Shown one piece after another: positions 24,616 through 32,975 of a DNA stretch of 37,039 bases. The notes below the pieces were generated by a model that worked only from the letters and a program-made list of their open reading frames with translations, was not told the origin of the DNA and ran no database searches. The position numbers and the translations under genes were made by a program. Every line of letters starts with the position of its first letter. Positions within the stretch are counted from its first letter, which is position 1. This DNA comes from UBA4312 sp040266995 (lineage in GTDB: Bacteria > Bacillota_I > Bacilli_A > Erysipelotrichales > Erysipelotrichaceae): the NCBI GenBank assembly GCA_040266995.1, contig JAWRHV010000047.1, forward strand, positions 1 to 37,039, read 5' to 3'.

Positions 24616-24745
24616 TATAATGTAGACAAGAAATAGAAAGAGAAGGGATTTGAAAAAACAAAATAGAAGAGGAGATAAATGATGGAACCTAAAACATAAG
24701 GGGCCCGTTAAGTTATGAGAATAATTTAGCGGGCATTTCATTTGT
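24616..24745 (+). ncRNA. Candidate small transcript with two micro-ORFs
   Basis: TATAAT at 24616-24621 is followed by GAGAAGGGA and a TTG frame LKKQNRRGDK*, whose TGA overlaps an ATG behind AGAGGAG: MMEPKT*. A hairpin GCCCGTTAA/TTAGCGGGC (24703-24711 / 24726-24734) with a weak T-rich tail ends the unit. It resembles a leader-peptide attenuator or a small RNA. Prediction only. Confidence 0.35.
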
Positions 24746-24776
24746 CTTCGTAAGAAATATATACTCTAGAAGCACT

Positions 24777-24801
24777 AAGACAGGAAAATCCTGTCTTTTT
24801 T
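24777..24801 (+). terminator. Strong terminator in the 24441-24888 gene-poor stretch
   Basis: 9-bp stem 24777-24785 / 24789-24797, AAA loop, T-run to 24801. It follows the weaker hairpin at 24703-24734, so the upstream transcript has tandem stops. Confidence 0.85.
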
Positions 24802-24888
24802 GTTGGTTTCGGGTGTATTTTTATCGGATTCAGGTAGTATTTGAAAGAATCTTCTTTATGATGAAAATATAGAGAGGTATCTAAGAAA

Positions 24889-25278
24889 ATGTTAGTTTTC
24901 GATAGCGTACTGTTTGATAAAAAGAATCAGACCATGACCATTCTTAACGGAACACAAGGTGCGTATGCGTATGCCGATATTGTTTCCTGCAAAGTGCTGA
25001 ATGAGGATAAGCGGGTCCATGGAAAAGGGGAGCCTTTTTCGGCCACTGTGCCACCGGGTCCTTTGCCAAGCGGAATGATTTTTGAAAAGGCAGTGTATGT
25101 CGGTATAAAAGTTACCTTAAAAGACGGTCATGTTCTGGGAATCTATACTTCACCGAAACCGACCCGGATCAATACGGATGTGTATCGGATTGCCAGAAAT
25201 GAAGCCGATCATATCAAAAGGATCATTGACCGCATTATTGAAAAGAACCGTAGAAGGGATCCGTCCTCCGGATCCTGA
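24889..25278 (+). CDS. Conserved-looking small protein of unknown function
   Basis: 129 residues, soluble, mostly beta-strand pattern in the first 100 residues (DSVLFDKKNQTMTIL, YVGIKVTLKDGHVLGIYTS) then a charged amphipathic helix (NEADHIKRIIDRIIEKNRRR). The composition recalls small PH-like domains, but I cannot assign a family. No clear ribosome site other than AGAGAGG 24872-24878 is seen. It stands alone between terminators. Confidence 0.6.
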   Translation: MLVFDSVLFDKKNQTMTILNGTQGAYAYADIVSCKVLNEDKRVHGKGEPFSATVPPGPLPSGMIFEKAVYVGIKVTLKDGHVLGIYTSPKPTRINTDVYRIARNEADHIKRIIDRIIEKNRRRDPSSGS

Positions 25279-25282
25279 CGTC

Positions 25283-25332
25283 AACCCACTTTCAGAGCCA
25301 AGCCTGCAATTGGAACTGTAAGTGGGTTTTAT
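25283..25332 (+). terminator. Long-stem terminator
   Basis: AACCCACTT (25283-25291) pairs with AAGTGGGTT (25320-25328), continued by CAG/CTG and an inner CCAA/TTGG; TTTT follows. Confidence 0.8.
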
Positions 25333-25387
25333 AATACCTAAATCCTCCAGGATTATAACCAAAATGAATAAAAGATCTTGGTATACA

Positions 25388-25402
25388 TTGTTGCGACAAC
25401 AA
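25388..25402. repeat. Inverted repeat TTGTTG-CGA-CAACAA
   Basis: Perfect 6-bp arms in the 285-bp gap before the alarmone synthetase gene. Possible operator. Confidence 0.4.
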
Positions 25403-25455
25403 ATTCATGGTATGTTTCGGGTGAGATCCCGATGATTTCTTTTCGCACATTGAAC

Positions 25456-25510
25456 CTGTTTGCAGACATCATCTCTTCACTTTCAAATGTCTCTCAGCTG
25501 TTTGCAGACA
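25456..25510. repeat. Two 13-bp direct repeats 42 bp apart before the alarmone synthetase gene
   Basis: CTGTTTGCAGACA at 25456-25468 and 25498-25510, four helical turns apart; the second extends to the partial palindrome CTGT-6 bp-ACAG. CATTGAA is found near each copy. Likely regulatory. Confidence 0.55.
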
Positions 25511-25563
25511 GGTCGTGCATTGAAAAAGAAAACACGGGATGACAGAATTACAGGAATTACTTT

Positions 25564-26271
25564 ATGATAAACAATCATCCCTTTTTAAATCAAGAGACAT
25601 GGGATGCCAATGATGCAGCCGTATCTCATATTCTAGATCATTTCCATATTCTTTTTGATTCATTTCAAGATAAAATGACACAGTATCAATGTGCGGCGCT
25701 TGAAGTGGAAACAAGATTTCGTGTACTTAATATGAGCATTTCCCACAAGCCTGTGGAATCTATCAAGACCCGAATTAAAACACCCGAAAGTATAATTCGC
25801 AAATTAACACTTCTGAAACAGCCGGTTCAGCTGGAAACCATGGAAGAATATGTAGATGATATTGCCGGAATCCGGGTCATCTGTTCTTTTATCGATGATA
25901 TTTACCAGTTAAAACAGCTGCTGCTTAAACAGGATGATATCGATCTGGTTTATGAAAGAGACTATATTCAAACGCCTAAGAAAAGCGGGTACCGAAGCCT
26001 TCATTTAGTCGTAACGGTACCCATTTTTACGGATGAGGGAAAAACGACGATGAAAGTCGAGATACAGATGCGAACCATTGCGATGGACTGTTGGGCATCT
26101 CTGGAACACAAATTACGTTATAAAAAGAATCTTTCTTCGGAAACGATCGACAATCTAGGGCATAAACTGGAACAATGCGCGATGGACAGTGCAAAGCTGG
26201 ATCAGCAGATGCAGTCTATTCGCAATGAACTGCTTCTTGCGGAAACGAAAAAGGGAGAACTGGAGCCATGA
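25564..26271 (+). CDS. Small alarmone synthetase, RelA/SpoT synthetase domain (RelQ/YjbM-like)
   Basis: 235 residues, with the synthetase domain only: RIKTPESIIRK (70-80), DDIAGIRV (98-105), GYRSLH (142-147) and EIQMRTIAMDCWASLEHK (166-183). There is no hydrolase HD domain and no TGS/ACT region, so it is a single-function (p)ppGpp/pGpp synthase of the RelQ size class (about 210-240 residues). It would raise alarmone in response to transcriptional induction, e.g. envelope stress. Its TGA overlaps the ATG of a GT8 gene (ATGA), implying coupled translation. The paralog class (RelP versus RelQ) is not certain. Confidence 0.9.
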   Translation: MINNHPFLNQETWDANDAAVSHILDHFHILFDSFQDKMTQYQCAALEVETRFRVLNMSISHKPVESIKTRIKTPESIIRKLTLLKQPVQLETMEEYVDDIAGIRVICSFIDDIYQLKQLLLKQDDIDLVYERDYIQTPKKSGYRSLHLVVTVPIFTDEGKTTMKVEIQMRTIAMDCWASLEHKLRYKKNLSSETIDNLGHKLEQCAMDSAKLDQQMQSIRNELLLAETKKGELEP

Positions 26272-27104
26272 TGCACTTGTTGTTTACAGCCGATCAGAAT
26301 TATGCGCTACATATATTGCCGGTTTTACAATCCATTCGTACGATCCATCCGCATACCTCTTTTCATATCCATTTGATCGGGGATGATATCGCAAGGGAAA
26401 CGATTGAAATGATCGGCCTTTTTTGCCGGCATAAGAAGATGGCCTTTTCCGCATATTCGGTTGCAGACCATGTATTTAAGGAAGCACCGATCAATAAGCA
26501 TTATTCCAAGGCCATGTATTATCGGATGCTGGCTGCCGATATTCTTCCGAAGACAGTGAAGAAGGTTTTGTATCTAGATCCCGATGTGCTGGTCATCAAT
26601 TCACTGAAATCATTGTGGGAAATAGATATGGAAGGGCATCTCTTTGTGGCTGCCTCACATACCGGGGAAGAGAGCTTGCTGGGAAGCATCAATAAGATCC
26701 GGCTGGATACTTCATCTGTCTATTATAATACCGGTGTTCTTTTGATGGATCTTCGCCAGATCCGTAAAGACTTTGATTCCGATCGATTATTTTCCTTTAT
26801 TGATGCAACCGGACATAAGCTGTTACTGCCGGATCAGGACGTATTCAATGCGTTATATGGCCATCGAACGAAGCAGGTTCCGGATGAAATATGGAACTAT
26901 GATCCCAGAAAATATTCACAATACTTATTAAAAAGCGCCGGTGCCTATGATACATACTGGGTGATACAGAACACATCGATCCTGCATTATTGTGGGAAAG
27001 ATAAGCCTTGGCATCCCCGATACCGATATCGGTTTGGAAGCCTGTATCGCCATTATGAACAGATGGCACAACGGGAATTGATGGAACAAGAACCTTATTT
27101 ATAA
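26268..27104 (+). CDS. Glycosyltransferase family 8
   Basis: 278 residues. LFTADQNYA at the start binds the nucleotide sugar, DPD (104-106) in LYLDPDVLV is the metal-binding DxD motif, and YYNTGVLLMDL plus LHYCGKDKPWH are GT8 hallmarks. GT8 members transfer glucose or galactose, often to lipopolysaccharide, teichoic acid or glycoproteins. No membrane segment. It begins at 26268 (or 26271) overlapping the alarmone synthetase stop. The acceptor is unknown. Confidence 0.88.
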   Translation: MMHLLFTADQNYALHILPVLQSIRTIHPHTSFHIHLIGDDIARETIEMIGLFCRHKKMAFSAYSVADHVFKEAPINKHYSKAMYYRMLAADILPKTVKKVLYLDPDVLVINSLKSLWEIDMEGHLFVAASHTGEESLLGSINKIRLDTSSVYYNTGVLLMDLRQIRKDFDSDRLFSFIDATGHKLLLPDQDVFNALYGHRTKQVPDEIWNYDPRKYSQYLLKSAGAYDTYWVIQNTSILHYCGKDKPWHPRYRYRFGSLYRHYEQMAQRELMEQEPYL

Positions 27105-27115
27105 GGTTCTTTTTA
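27088..27115 (+). terminator. Terminator of the synthetase-GT8 operon
   Basis: 10-bp stem 27088-27097 / 27102-27111, TTTA loop, T-run. The stem contains the GT8 stop codon. Confidence 0.85.
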
Positions 27116-27174
27116 TATGGTGATGTGTGTCGGTTTTGGGTGTAACTAAAATGGAAATGGGTATGATTGTGTGG

Positions 27175-27202
27175 TTGAATCGAACAAAATAATAAATATA
27201 GA
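27175..27202 (+). promoter_or_regulatory. Promoter of the surface-protein gene
   Basis: TTGAAT (27175-27180), 16-bp spacer, TATAGA (27197-27202). Confidence 0.5.
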
Positions 27203-27220
27203 AAGGGTATGTTTATACAT

Positions 27221-27238
27221 ATGAGAAAAAGAATATGA
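27221..27238 (+). CDS. Five-residue upstream frame MRKRI*, overlapping the adhesin start
   Basis: ATG at 27221 follows AGAAAGGG (27201-27207, rather far) and its TGA (27236-27238) overlaps the ATG of the large surface protein (27235). The large gene lacks its own good ribosome site, so this frame could feed ribosomes to it. May be chance. Confidence 0.25.
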   Translation: MRKRI

Positions 27239-29829
27239 GACAAAATCTAAAACGATTCTGGCTCGGGTTTTTATGTGCTTTTGTACTTCTGCAGGGCTCT
27301 GTGTCTTCGTTACCAGTACTAGCCAATGATACAGAGGATCCGGTAACACAGGAACCGGTTGAGCAGGGGCAGGACACGGACCCGTTGCCGGAAACAGAAG
27401 AAATACCGGAAAAAGCCAATGAAAACGAGCAAAGCGATGAAATTACGAAATCAGAACCGGAGCAACAAACAACCGACCAGCCGGAAGAACAAGCGTTGAA
27501 CCAGACGCCGATTACCGGAAGTGCATCACAAAACGGAGTGACCGTAAATGTAGCGGCACCGGTCGGCAGTTTTCCGGAAGGGACGACAGTTGCGATCAAT
27601 CCACTTGGTCCCGGACAGTCACAGATGGCTTTACAAGGTGTTGAAACCAATCAGGCCATTGGTTTTGATATTAGTTTTTATGATGGACAGGGAACGAAAG
27701 TTCAACCGAATCAAAGTGTGGATGTTTCTTTCCTTGTGAATGCGCAGTCTGAATTTTCGGTGGATGAAAAGCAGCAGGCAAGGTTGGAAGTCTATCATGT
27801 TTCCCAAGGAGGAAGTCTGGAAAAGATGACCGAAGCACCGGCTACACAGCAGGGCGCTCAATTGAATATGCAGGCAAACAGCTTTTCTGCATATATCCTT
27901 TCCAGGGTGGATGAACAATCGACCCGCCAAGGCGATGTCAGTGAAAAAACGGATATTCAAATTACGGATTTTACCATCACAAACCAGGATGGAAGTACAC
28001 CGACAACAATCCGAACAGGACGTACGTATCATCTGAATCTGACCTGGGATGCCAGTGCCTATGAGAACAATCTGCATGCCGGGGATTATTTTGATGTTAC
28101 GTTACCGGATAACATGCAGTTTCCGTCGAATGTGTCCGCTTCCCGCTTTAATGTTCTGGCTCCGGATGGCTCCGTGATAGCCAGGGCAGTCGTCAATTCC
28201 AACGGATCTGCCGGGGGTGGAACGGTCCGTGTCACCTTTACGGATTATGTAGAGGATCGATACAATGTATCAGGAACGATGTATTTACGGGCTTCCTTTA
28301 TCAAGGAGAAGATCACATTAAACGAAAACAATCCGATCACAATTCAGGTGGGAACCACCGCACAAACGATCAATGTGGAGGTGCACGATGGCACCGGTAC
28401 ACCGAATCCGGTCAATCCGGAGGAAGGTCTGGCAAAGTGGGGCTCCATCACCAATGATGAAACCATTGTAAACTGGACAGCCCGAATTAATTTCAGCAAA
28501 CAAACCTTATCCAATGTCGTGCTGACCGATTCCTTGTTTACAGAAGAAGGAAATATGGAAGGCCTCCAGTATGTACCGGGATCCTTTATCTTACGTACCG
28601 TTGTCTTAAATGAATATGGAACGGAAGTGGAACGCGTCACCGAGGTGAATGTATCCGATCTGGTGACTTTCAATGCCGATCATACATCGTTTACATTGAA
28701 TCTAGGGCAAGTCGATGGAGATCAGCTGATCTTGAAATATCAGACGACCTATCTGCCGGGATCTGCCATTCGATTAAGAAACCGGATGACTTTGAATGCG
28801 GATGAAATAAAAACGTGGACTACGGAAAACGGGGTACAGTCGCAAAGCTCCGGCGGTACCGGACAAGGCGATATGTCCAGCCGGATCCGGATCATCAAAG
28901 TGGATGCCGAGGACAATTCGATCGTTCTGTCCGGTGCGGTCTTCCAGATTACCGATCAACAGGGGAACGCCTTTACGCTGGTAACCGGACAAGATGGTAC
29001 GGTTACTTCCGAACGGTTGAAACAAGGAACGTACCATGTGGAAGAGATCCAGGCTCCTGCCGGTTATCTGATCATGGAGGATCAAAGCTCCTTTGATCTG
29101 GAAGTAACCGCACAGGGTGGCTCGATCCGTACGGTTGAAAATAAACGGGAACGGATCGACATCCCGGTAACCAAACAATGGGTAGGAAATCCGACAGATT
29201 CTGTGGATATTCAACTGATGGCGGATGGAGCGATGGTCGATACCATTTCATTGTCAGCGGATAATGACTGGACGTATACGTTTACCGATTTACCGAAATA
29301 CGATACGGAAGATGGCCATGAAATCCAATACACTGTTGAGGAAAATGCGATGGAAGGCTATACGACCGGTATTTCCGGGGATGCGGAAAACGGTTTTGTG
29401 ATCACCAATACAGAACAAGGAAAGGTATCGGTACCAGTGACCAAAAAATGGATCGGTACACCGACAGATTCGGTAACCATCGATTTGTTTGCGAATGGGA
29501 AACAAGTGGATTCCGTCACGTTAAATGCCCAAAACAAGTGGCAGTATACCTTCACAGATCTTGAAAAGAAAGAGAATGGAAAAGACATCGAGTATACGAT
29601 CCAGGAGAAACCGGTCGAAGGATATACAGTATCTTATGACGGGGATGCCGCGCATGGCTTCATCGTTACGAATAAGAAAAATCTGAACGGGAAAAAACCG
29701 GAATCACCAACCAAGAAAAAGGGATCAAGTACGGCATCCCATACGGGCAGCAAAGTAATCTATCAAGCATTGATTGCCGGTTCTCTTGTTCTTTTATGGT
29801 CGATCCGAAAGAAGAAAAAAGAGAAATAA
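27235..29829 (+). CDS. Cell-wall-anchored surface protein with Cna-B domains
   Basis: 864 residues. Signal peptide (1-30), acidic stalk (31-95), a beta domain (about 96-225), two Ig-like adhesin domains (about 238-390 and 397-530), a SpaA/prealbumin-like Cna-B domain (549-637) and two tandem Cna-B repeats (about 641-727 and 731-815). The repeats keep the isopeptide residues: Lys in PVTKQW/PVTKKW, Glu in YTVEE/YTIQE and Asn in VITN/IVTN. The C-terminus has a membrane segment (841-857) and KKKKEK tail, but the sortase motif is SHTGS (835-839) instead of LPxTG. Likely adhesin or pilus-like stalk; ligand unknown. No sortase gene is in the window. Confidence 0.85.
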   Translation: MRQNLKRFWLGFLCAFVLLQGSVSSLPVLANDTEDPVTQEPVEQGQDTDPLPETEEIPEKANENEQSDEITKSEPEQQTTDQPEEQALNQTPITGSASQNGVTVNVAAPVGSFPEGTTVAINPLGPGQSQMALQGVETNQAIGFDISFYDGQGTKVQPNQSVDVSFLVNAQSEFSVDEKQQARLEVYHVSQGGSLEKMTEAPATQQGAQLNMQANSFSAYILSRVDEQSTRQGDVSEKTDIQITDFTITNQDGSTPTTIRTGRTYHLNLTWDASAYENNLHAGDYFDVTLPDNMQFPSNVSASRFNVLAPDGSVIARAVVNSNGSAGGGTVRVTFTDYVEDRYNVSGTMYLRASFIKEKITLNENNPITIQVGTTAQTINVEVHDGTGTPNPVNPEEGLAKWGSITNDETIVNWTARINFSKQTLSNVVLTDSLFTEEGNMEGLQYVPGSFILRTVVLNEYGTEVERVTEVNVSDLVTFNADHTSFTLNLGQVDGDQLILKYQTTYLPGSAIRLRNRMTLNADEIKTWTTENGVQSQSSGGTGQGDMSSRIRIIKVDAEDNSIVLSGAVFQITDQQGNAFTLVTGQDGTVTSERLKQGTYHVEEIQAPAGYLIMEDQSSFDLEVTAQGGSIRTVENKRERIDIPVTKQWVGNPTDSVDIQLMADGAMVDTISLSADNDWTYTFTDLPKYDTEDGHEIQYTVEENAMEGYTTGISGDAENGFVITNTEQGKVSVPVTKKWIGTPTDSVTIDLFANGKQVDSVTLNAQNKWQYTFTDLEKKENGKDIEYTIQEKPVEGYTVSYDGDAAHGFIVTNKKNLNGKKPESPTKKKGSSTASHTGSKVIYQALIAGSLVLLWSIRKKKKEK

Positions 29830-29845
29830 ACAATGAATGTCAAAG

Positions 29846-29881
29846 ACAGGTTTGTGAATAAACATAAACCTGTTTTTTTTT
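29846..29881 (+). terminator. Terminator of the surface-protein gene
   Basis: ACAGGTTT (29846-29853) pairs with AAACCTGT (29866-29873), then a run of T. Confidence 0.88.
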
Positions 29882-29932
29882 AGCGCACATAATTGGTTCA
29901 AATATCGTTAAACATAATGAAGGGAGGTTTCT

Positions 29933-30388
29933 ATGGATATTGAAACCGCATATGATCATGTATATCGGTTTGTGTATTACAGAATACAAGATCATTCTAT
30001 AACCGAAGATATTACCCAGGAAACATTTCTTCGCTTTATTCAGAAATATGGCTACAAAACCCACTGGAATATGAAAATTCTGTATACCATTGCCCGTAAT
30101 CTTTGTATCGATACCTATCGGTATCAAAGACCTGTGGATCCTTTTCAGGAAGGGGATGGCGTTCAACGATCCCATGAAAACAAGGTGATGGAACATATTC
30201 AGTTTGAAAATGCCTTGAGCAGACTGACACAGAAGGAAAGAGAAATCTTACTGTTGAGGTATGTCAATGAAGAACCGATCGGTACCATCAGCCGGCTGTA
30301 CGGCTGTTCCCGGTTTGTGATTTATCGAATCATTCAAAAAGCGTTTCAAAAGATGAAGGAGGATATGGAGGAAGGATACGATGAATAA
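29933..30388 (+). CDS. ECF-like RNA polymerase sigma factor
   Basis: 151 residues: region 2 (about 1-65, with DITQETFLRFIQK and NLCIDTYRYQR) and region 4 (about 93-145, with LTQKEREILLLRYVNEEPIG and an HTH). GGGAGG precedes the ATG. The gene overlaps the following membrane-protein gene by 8 bp, and ABC transporter genes come next. In B. subtilis, sigY is followed by yxlC-G with the same kinds of product, so this factor probably controls its own operon. No extracytoplasmic-type -35 (AAC) promoter could be assigned. Confidence 0.85.
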   Translation: MDIETAYDHVYRFVYYRIQDHSITEDITQETFLRFIQKYGYKTHWNMKILYTIARNLCIDTYRYQRPVDPFQEGDGVQRSHENKVMEHIQFENALSRLTQKEREILLLRYVNEEPIGTISRLYGCSRFVIYRIIQKAFQKMKEDMEEGYDE

Positions 30389-31073
30389 AAGAATGAAACA
30401 ACAGTTACGGGAGGCTATGAATGTGGAAGTACCCCGGAAAGGGAAACAGGATTTCATGGAGATGCTTCGACCCAGAGAAATCGGATGGATGGATTTTTTA
30501 GTGCAGCAGATCCCCTATATCCACAAATCGATATGGATCTGGGCTTTATGCTTGTTGGGAATCACAATGACAGGCATCGTAGGCCATACGATGGATCATC
30601 AAAAACTGATTGAATCGTTGATCCCGTTGACGGCATCCATTGTGGTTTCACAAGGGTATCGCGCCTATGCCTGTCAGATGAATGAGATGGAGATGGCAAC
30701 CCGGTTTTCCTTGCGCAGCGTGTTTTTTGCCCGCATGGTGGTCATCGGGATCGTATATGGAATTCTTTGGATCGTGATCAGTCTGGTCGCATCTGTCTGG
30801 ATGAAAACCGACTGGCTGTTGATCCTGCTTCGAATCCTGATTTCTTACCTATTCACAAACAGCTTATGTCTGCATATAGAAAGGTCTGAAACAGGAAGAA
30901 AACACAGGTCGTTGTCATTGATCATCGCAATGATCTTATCCATCGGGACCTTCCTGCATGGAACGTATGGCATCGTTATGATATCTGCAGGAACCGGCCT
31001 TTGGATGGTCTTCGGGCTCTTGATCGTGAATGGCTATGAAAATCTGAAAACAATACGATGGATGGAGGTTTAA
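30381..31073 (+). CDS. Membrane protein, possible anti-sigma factor of the neighbouring sigma
   Basis: 230 residues. A basic cytoplasmic N-terminus (1-48, MNKRMKQQLREAMNVEVPRK) precedes about six membrane segments. It overlaps the sigma gene by 8 bp and precedes an ABC ATPase gene by 1 bp. No zinc-binding anti-sigma (ZAS) Cys/His motif is present. Position suggests that the N-terminus may hold the sigma factor; a transporter subunit role is equally open. Confidence 0.7.
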   Translation: MNKRMKQQLREAMNVEVPRKGKQDFMEMLRPREIGWMDFLVQQIPYIHKSIWIWALCLLGITMTGIVGHTMDHQKLIESLIPLTASIVVSQGYRAYACQMNEMEMATRFSLRSVFFARMVVIGIVYGILWIVISLVASVWMKTDWLLILLRILISYLFTNSLCLHIERSETGRKHRSLSLIIAMILSIGTFLHGTYGIVMISAGTGLWMVFGLLIVNGYENLKTIRWMEV

Positions 31074-31074
31074 C

Positions 31075-31770
31075 GTGCAAGTAAAAGTCACTGATTTAAC
31101 AAAACAATACAAGAACGGAAAAGGCGTCAACGCTGTTTCTTTTACGCTAAAGCCGGGAATTAACGGCTTATTGGGTGCCAATGGGGCCGGGAAAACGACA
31201 TTGATGCGGATGATGGCAGGGATCCTGCAGCCGGATCGAGGACACGTATATGTAGACGATTTCTCTGTATTTACAGAAACCTATCGTTCCATGTTAGGGT
31301 ATCTGCCCCAGCATTTCGGGTTCTATCCGGAGTTTACAGCCCGTAAGTTTATGATGTATCTCGCTTCTTTAAAGGGGCTGGAAAAAAGAAAAGCACAGAA
31401 GAAAACGGAAGAGCTGCTGGAACTGGTCGGTCTTTCCGAACAGATCGATCAGAGGATCCACACCTTTTCTAGAGGGATGGCACAAAGGCTCGGGATTGCG
31501 CAGGTTTTGATCAATGATCCGAAAATTCTAATCCTGGATGAGCCAACCGCGGGTCTGGATCCGATGGAGAGGGCGAACTTTCGGACATGGATTGCGCAGT
31601 TAGGAAAAGAGAGGATCGTTCTGTTTTCCACACATATTGTGTCCGATCTGGAGCAAATTGCCAACCGGGTCTTGATCTTAAAGGAAGGCCGTCTTCTGTA
31701 TGACGGGCCTTGGAATGCCAACAGACAAAATTTGGAACAGTTTTATATTGAGGAGGTCGATCAAGGATGA
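31075..31770 (+). CDS. ABC transporter ATP-binding protein
   Basis: 231 residues from a GTG start with GGAGG ahead. Walker A GANGAGKT (34-41), signature FSRGM (131-135, normally LSGGM/LSGGQ), Walker B ILILDEP (151-157) and switch His in FSTHIVSD. Belongs to the antibiotic/ABC-2 exporter group (YxlF/CcmA-like). It ends 4 bp inside the permease gene. Confidence 0.92.
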   Translation: MQVKVTDLTKQYKNGKGVNAVSFTLKPGINGLLGANGAGKTTLMRMMAGILQPDRGHVYVDDFSVFTETYRSMLGYLPQHFGFYPEFTARKFMMYLASLKGLEKRKAQKKTEELLELVGLSEQIDQRIHTFSRGMAQRLGIAQVLINDPKILILDEPTAGLDPMERANFRTWIAQLGKERIVLFSTHIVSDLEQIANRVLILKEGRLLYDGPWNANRQNLEQFYIEEVDQG

Positions 31771-32888
31771 AACAGCTGGGCACACAATGTATTTTCGAAT
31801 TGTATAAAATAATCCATACGCGACAGACCCGGATCGCTTTGGCGGTGATGGTGGTCCTCACCTTGATGGTCGGGCTTCAGCTCAACAAACAAGAAACCTT
31901 TTTCGAACAGAGCCGGCAAATGGAAACGATGGATGGAACCAAGCTGGATAATGCCACGATGGCTGAAATCACGCAGACGGTGGATCTGGCAGATATCGAT
32001 TGGGATAAGGAAGAAATGTGGAAGTATGCTGGATTTCTCTATCCGCTTACCGGCCTTGTTCCTTCCATGAACAAGACGTTTACGGCAGATGATTTCTATC
32101 AGATCCGCTCTGTGCAGATCAAGCAGATCATGAAGGAGTATGCGCTAAGCCAAAAGGAGATGGACTGGTGGGAACAACAGGAAGAATCGATTGAAAAGCC
32201 GTTTACCTACACATCCTTCTTTCATGTTCAGTCTTTGATAAATAATATGCTGAATGTCTGTCTGTTAAGTCTGTTATGTGCGGCCATCTGTTTGTCCGTG
32301 GTGTTTTCCAACGAGCACCGCTATGGAACCGAGGCCCTTATACAAACGAGTAAATATGGAAAAAAAGAAGCTTATCTGGCAAAATGGATCGCGGGCTTTC
32401 TGTTCGAACTGGGCTGTACCTTGTTGTTCGGACTGCTGATGGCAGGGGGAACCTGGCTGCGCTTCGGTATGCATGGAATGGATGCCATCGTGCAATGGAC
32501 CATCCCGTTATCGTCCTATTCCATGACGTTTCTTCAGCTTTTCAAGACCCAGTGGGTCTTGTTGATCACGGCTTCGTTTTTGTTTGCCGGCCTGGCCATG
32601 TTCTTGTCACTGATTACAAGAAACGGGATATTGACCATGGCAGCAATAATCGCCTTTTATCTTTCTACCCAGTTTTTTATCCTTCCTTACCAATGGCGCT
32701 TAGTCTCACAGATCGTACAGATGCTGCCTACCGAGCTGATCACCACATGGACTTTAAGCGATCATCGCCTGGTTTCTGTCTTTGGACAGTATCATACGAT
32801 GTATACGATTGCCCCGATCCTGTATCTTCTGGTTCCGGTTATATTGTTTGTGACCGGGTACTCTGTTTATCGAATAGAAACCCGGTAA
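31767..32888 (+). CDS. ABC-2 type permease
   Basis: 373 residues. One membrane segment near residues 22-40, a large extracellular domain (about 45-150) and then five further segments, the ABC-2 layout. The N-terminal FELYKIIHTRQTRIALAVMV is an amphipathic coupling-type start. Paired with the preceding ATPase; overlap ATGA-type. Substrate unknown; in the sigY cluster the analogous YxlG is thought to export a toxic peptide. Confidence 0.85.
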   Translation: MKQLGTQCIFELYKIIHTRQTRIALAVMVVLTLMVGLQLNKQETFFEQSRQMETMDGTKLDNATMAEITQTVDLADIDWDKEEMWKYAGFLYPLTGLVPSMNKTFTADDFYQIRSVQIKQIMKEYALSQKEMDWWEQQEESIEKPFTYTSFFHVQSLINNMLNVCLLSLLCAAICLSVVFSNEHRYGTEALIQTSKYGKKEAYLAKWIAGFLFELGCTLLFGLLMAGGTWLRFGMHGMDAIVQWTIPLSSYSMTFLQLFKTQWVLLITASFLFAGLAMFLSLITRNGILTMAAIIAFYLSTQFFILPYQWRLVSQIVQMLPTELITTWTLSDHRLVSVFGQYHTMYTIAPILYLLVPVILFVTGYSVYRIETR

Positions 32889-32975
32889 GGCCCAAAAAGA
32901 ACAAAGATGAAATGATTTCAGGTATATTTACACAGAGCGGTTTTTCTATGCGGGGAAACATGGTATGAATACGGT

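Noticed and set aside
24469..24741. Minus-strand 90-codon frame in the gene-poor stretch
   Set aside because: Very Phe/Leu-rich shadow of A-rich leader DNA, no ribosome site, crosses plus-strand promoter and hairpin.
27105..27234. tRNA-like GGTTGAATCGAAC string
   Set aside because: No cloverleaf pairing or CCA-end context around it.
28774..29214. Minus-strand frame of 146 codons inside the adhesin gene
   Set aside because: Shadow frame; the plus-strand Cna-B domains are clear.
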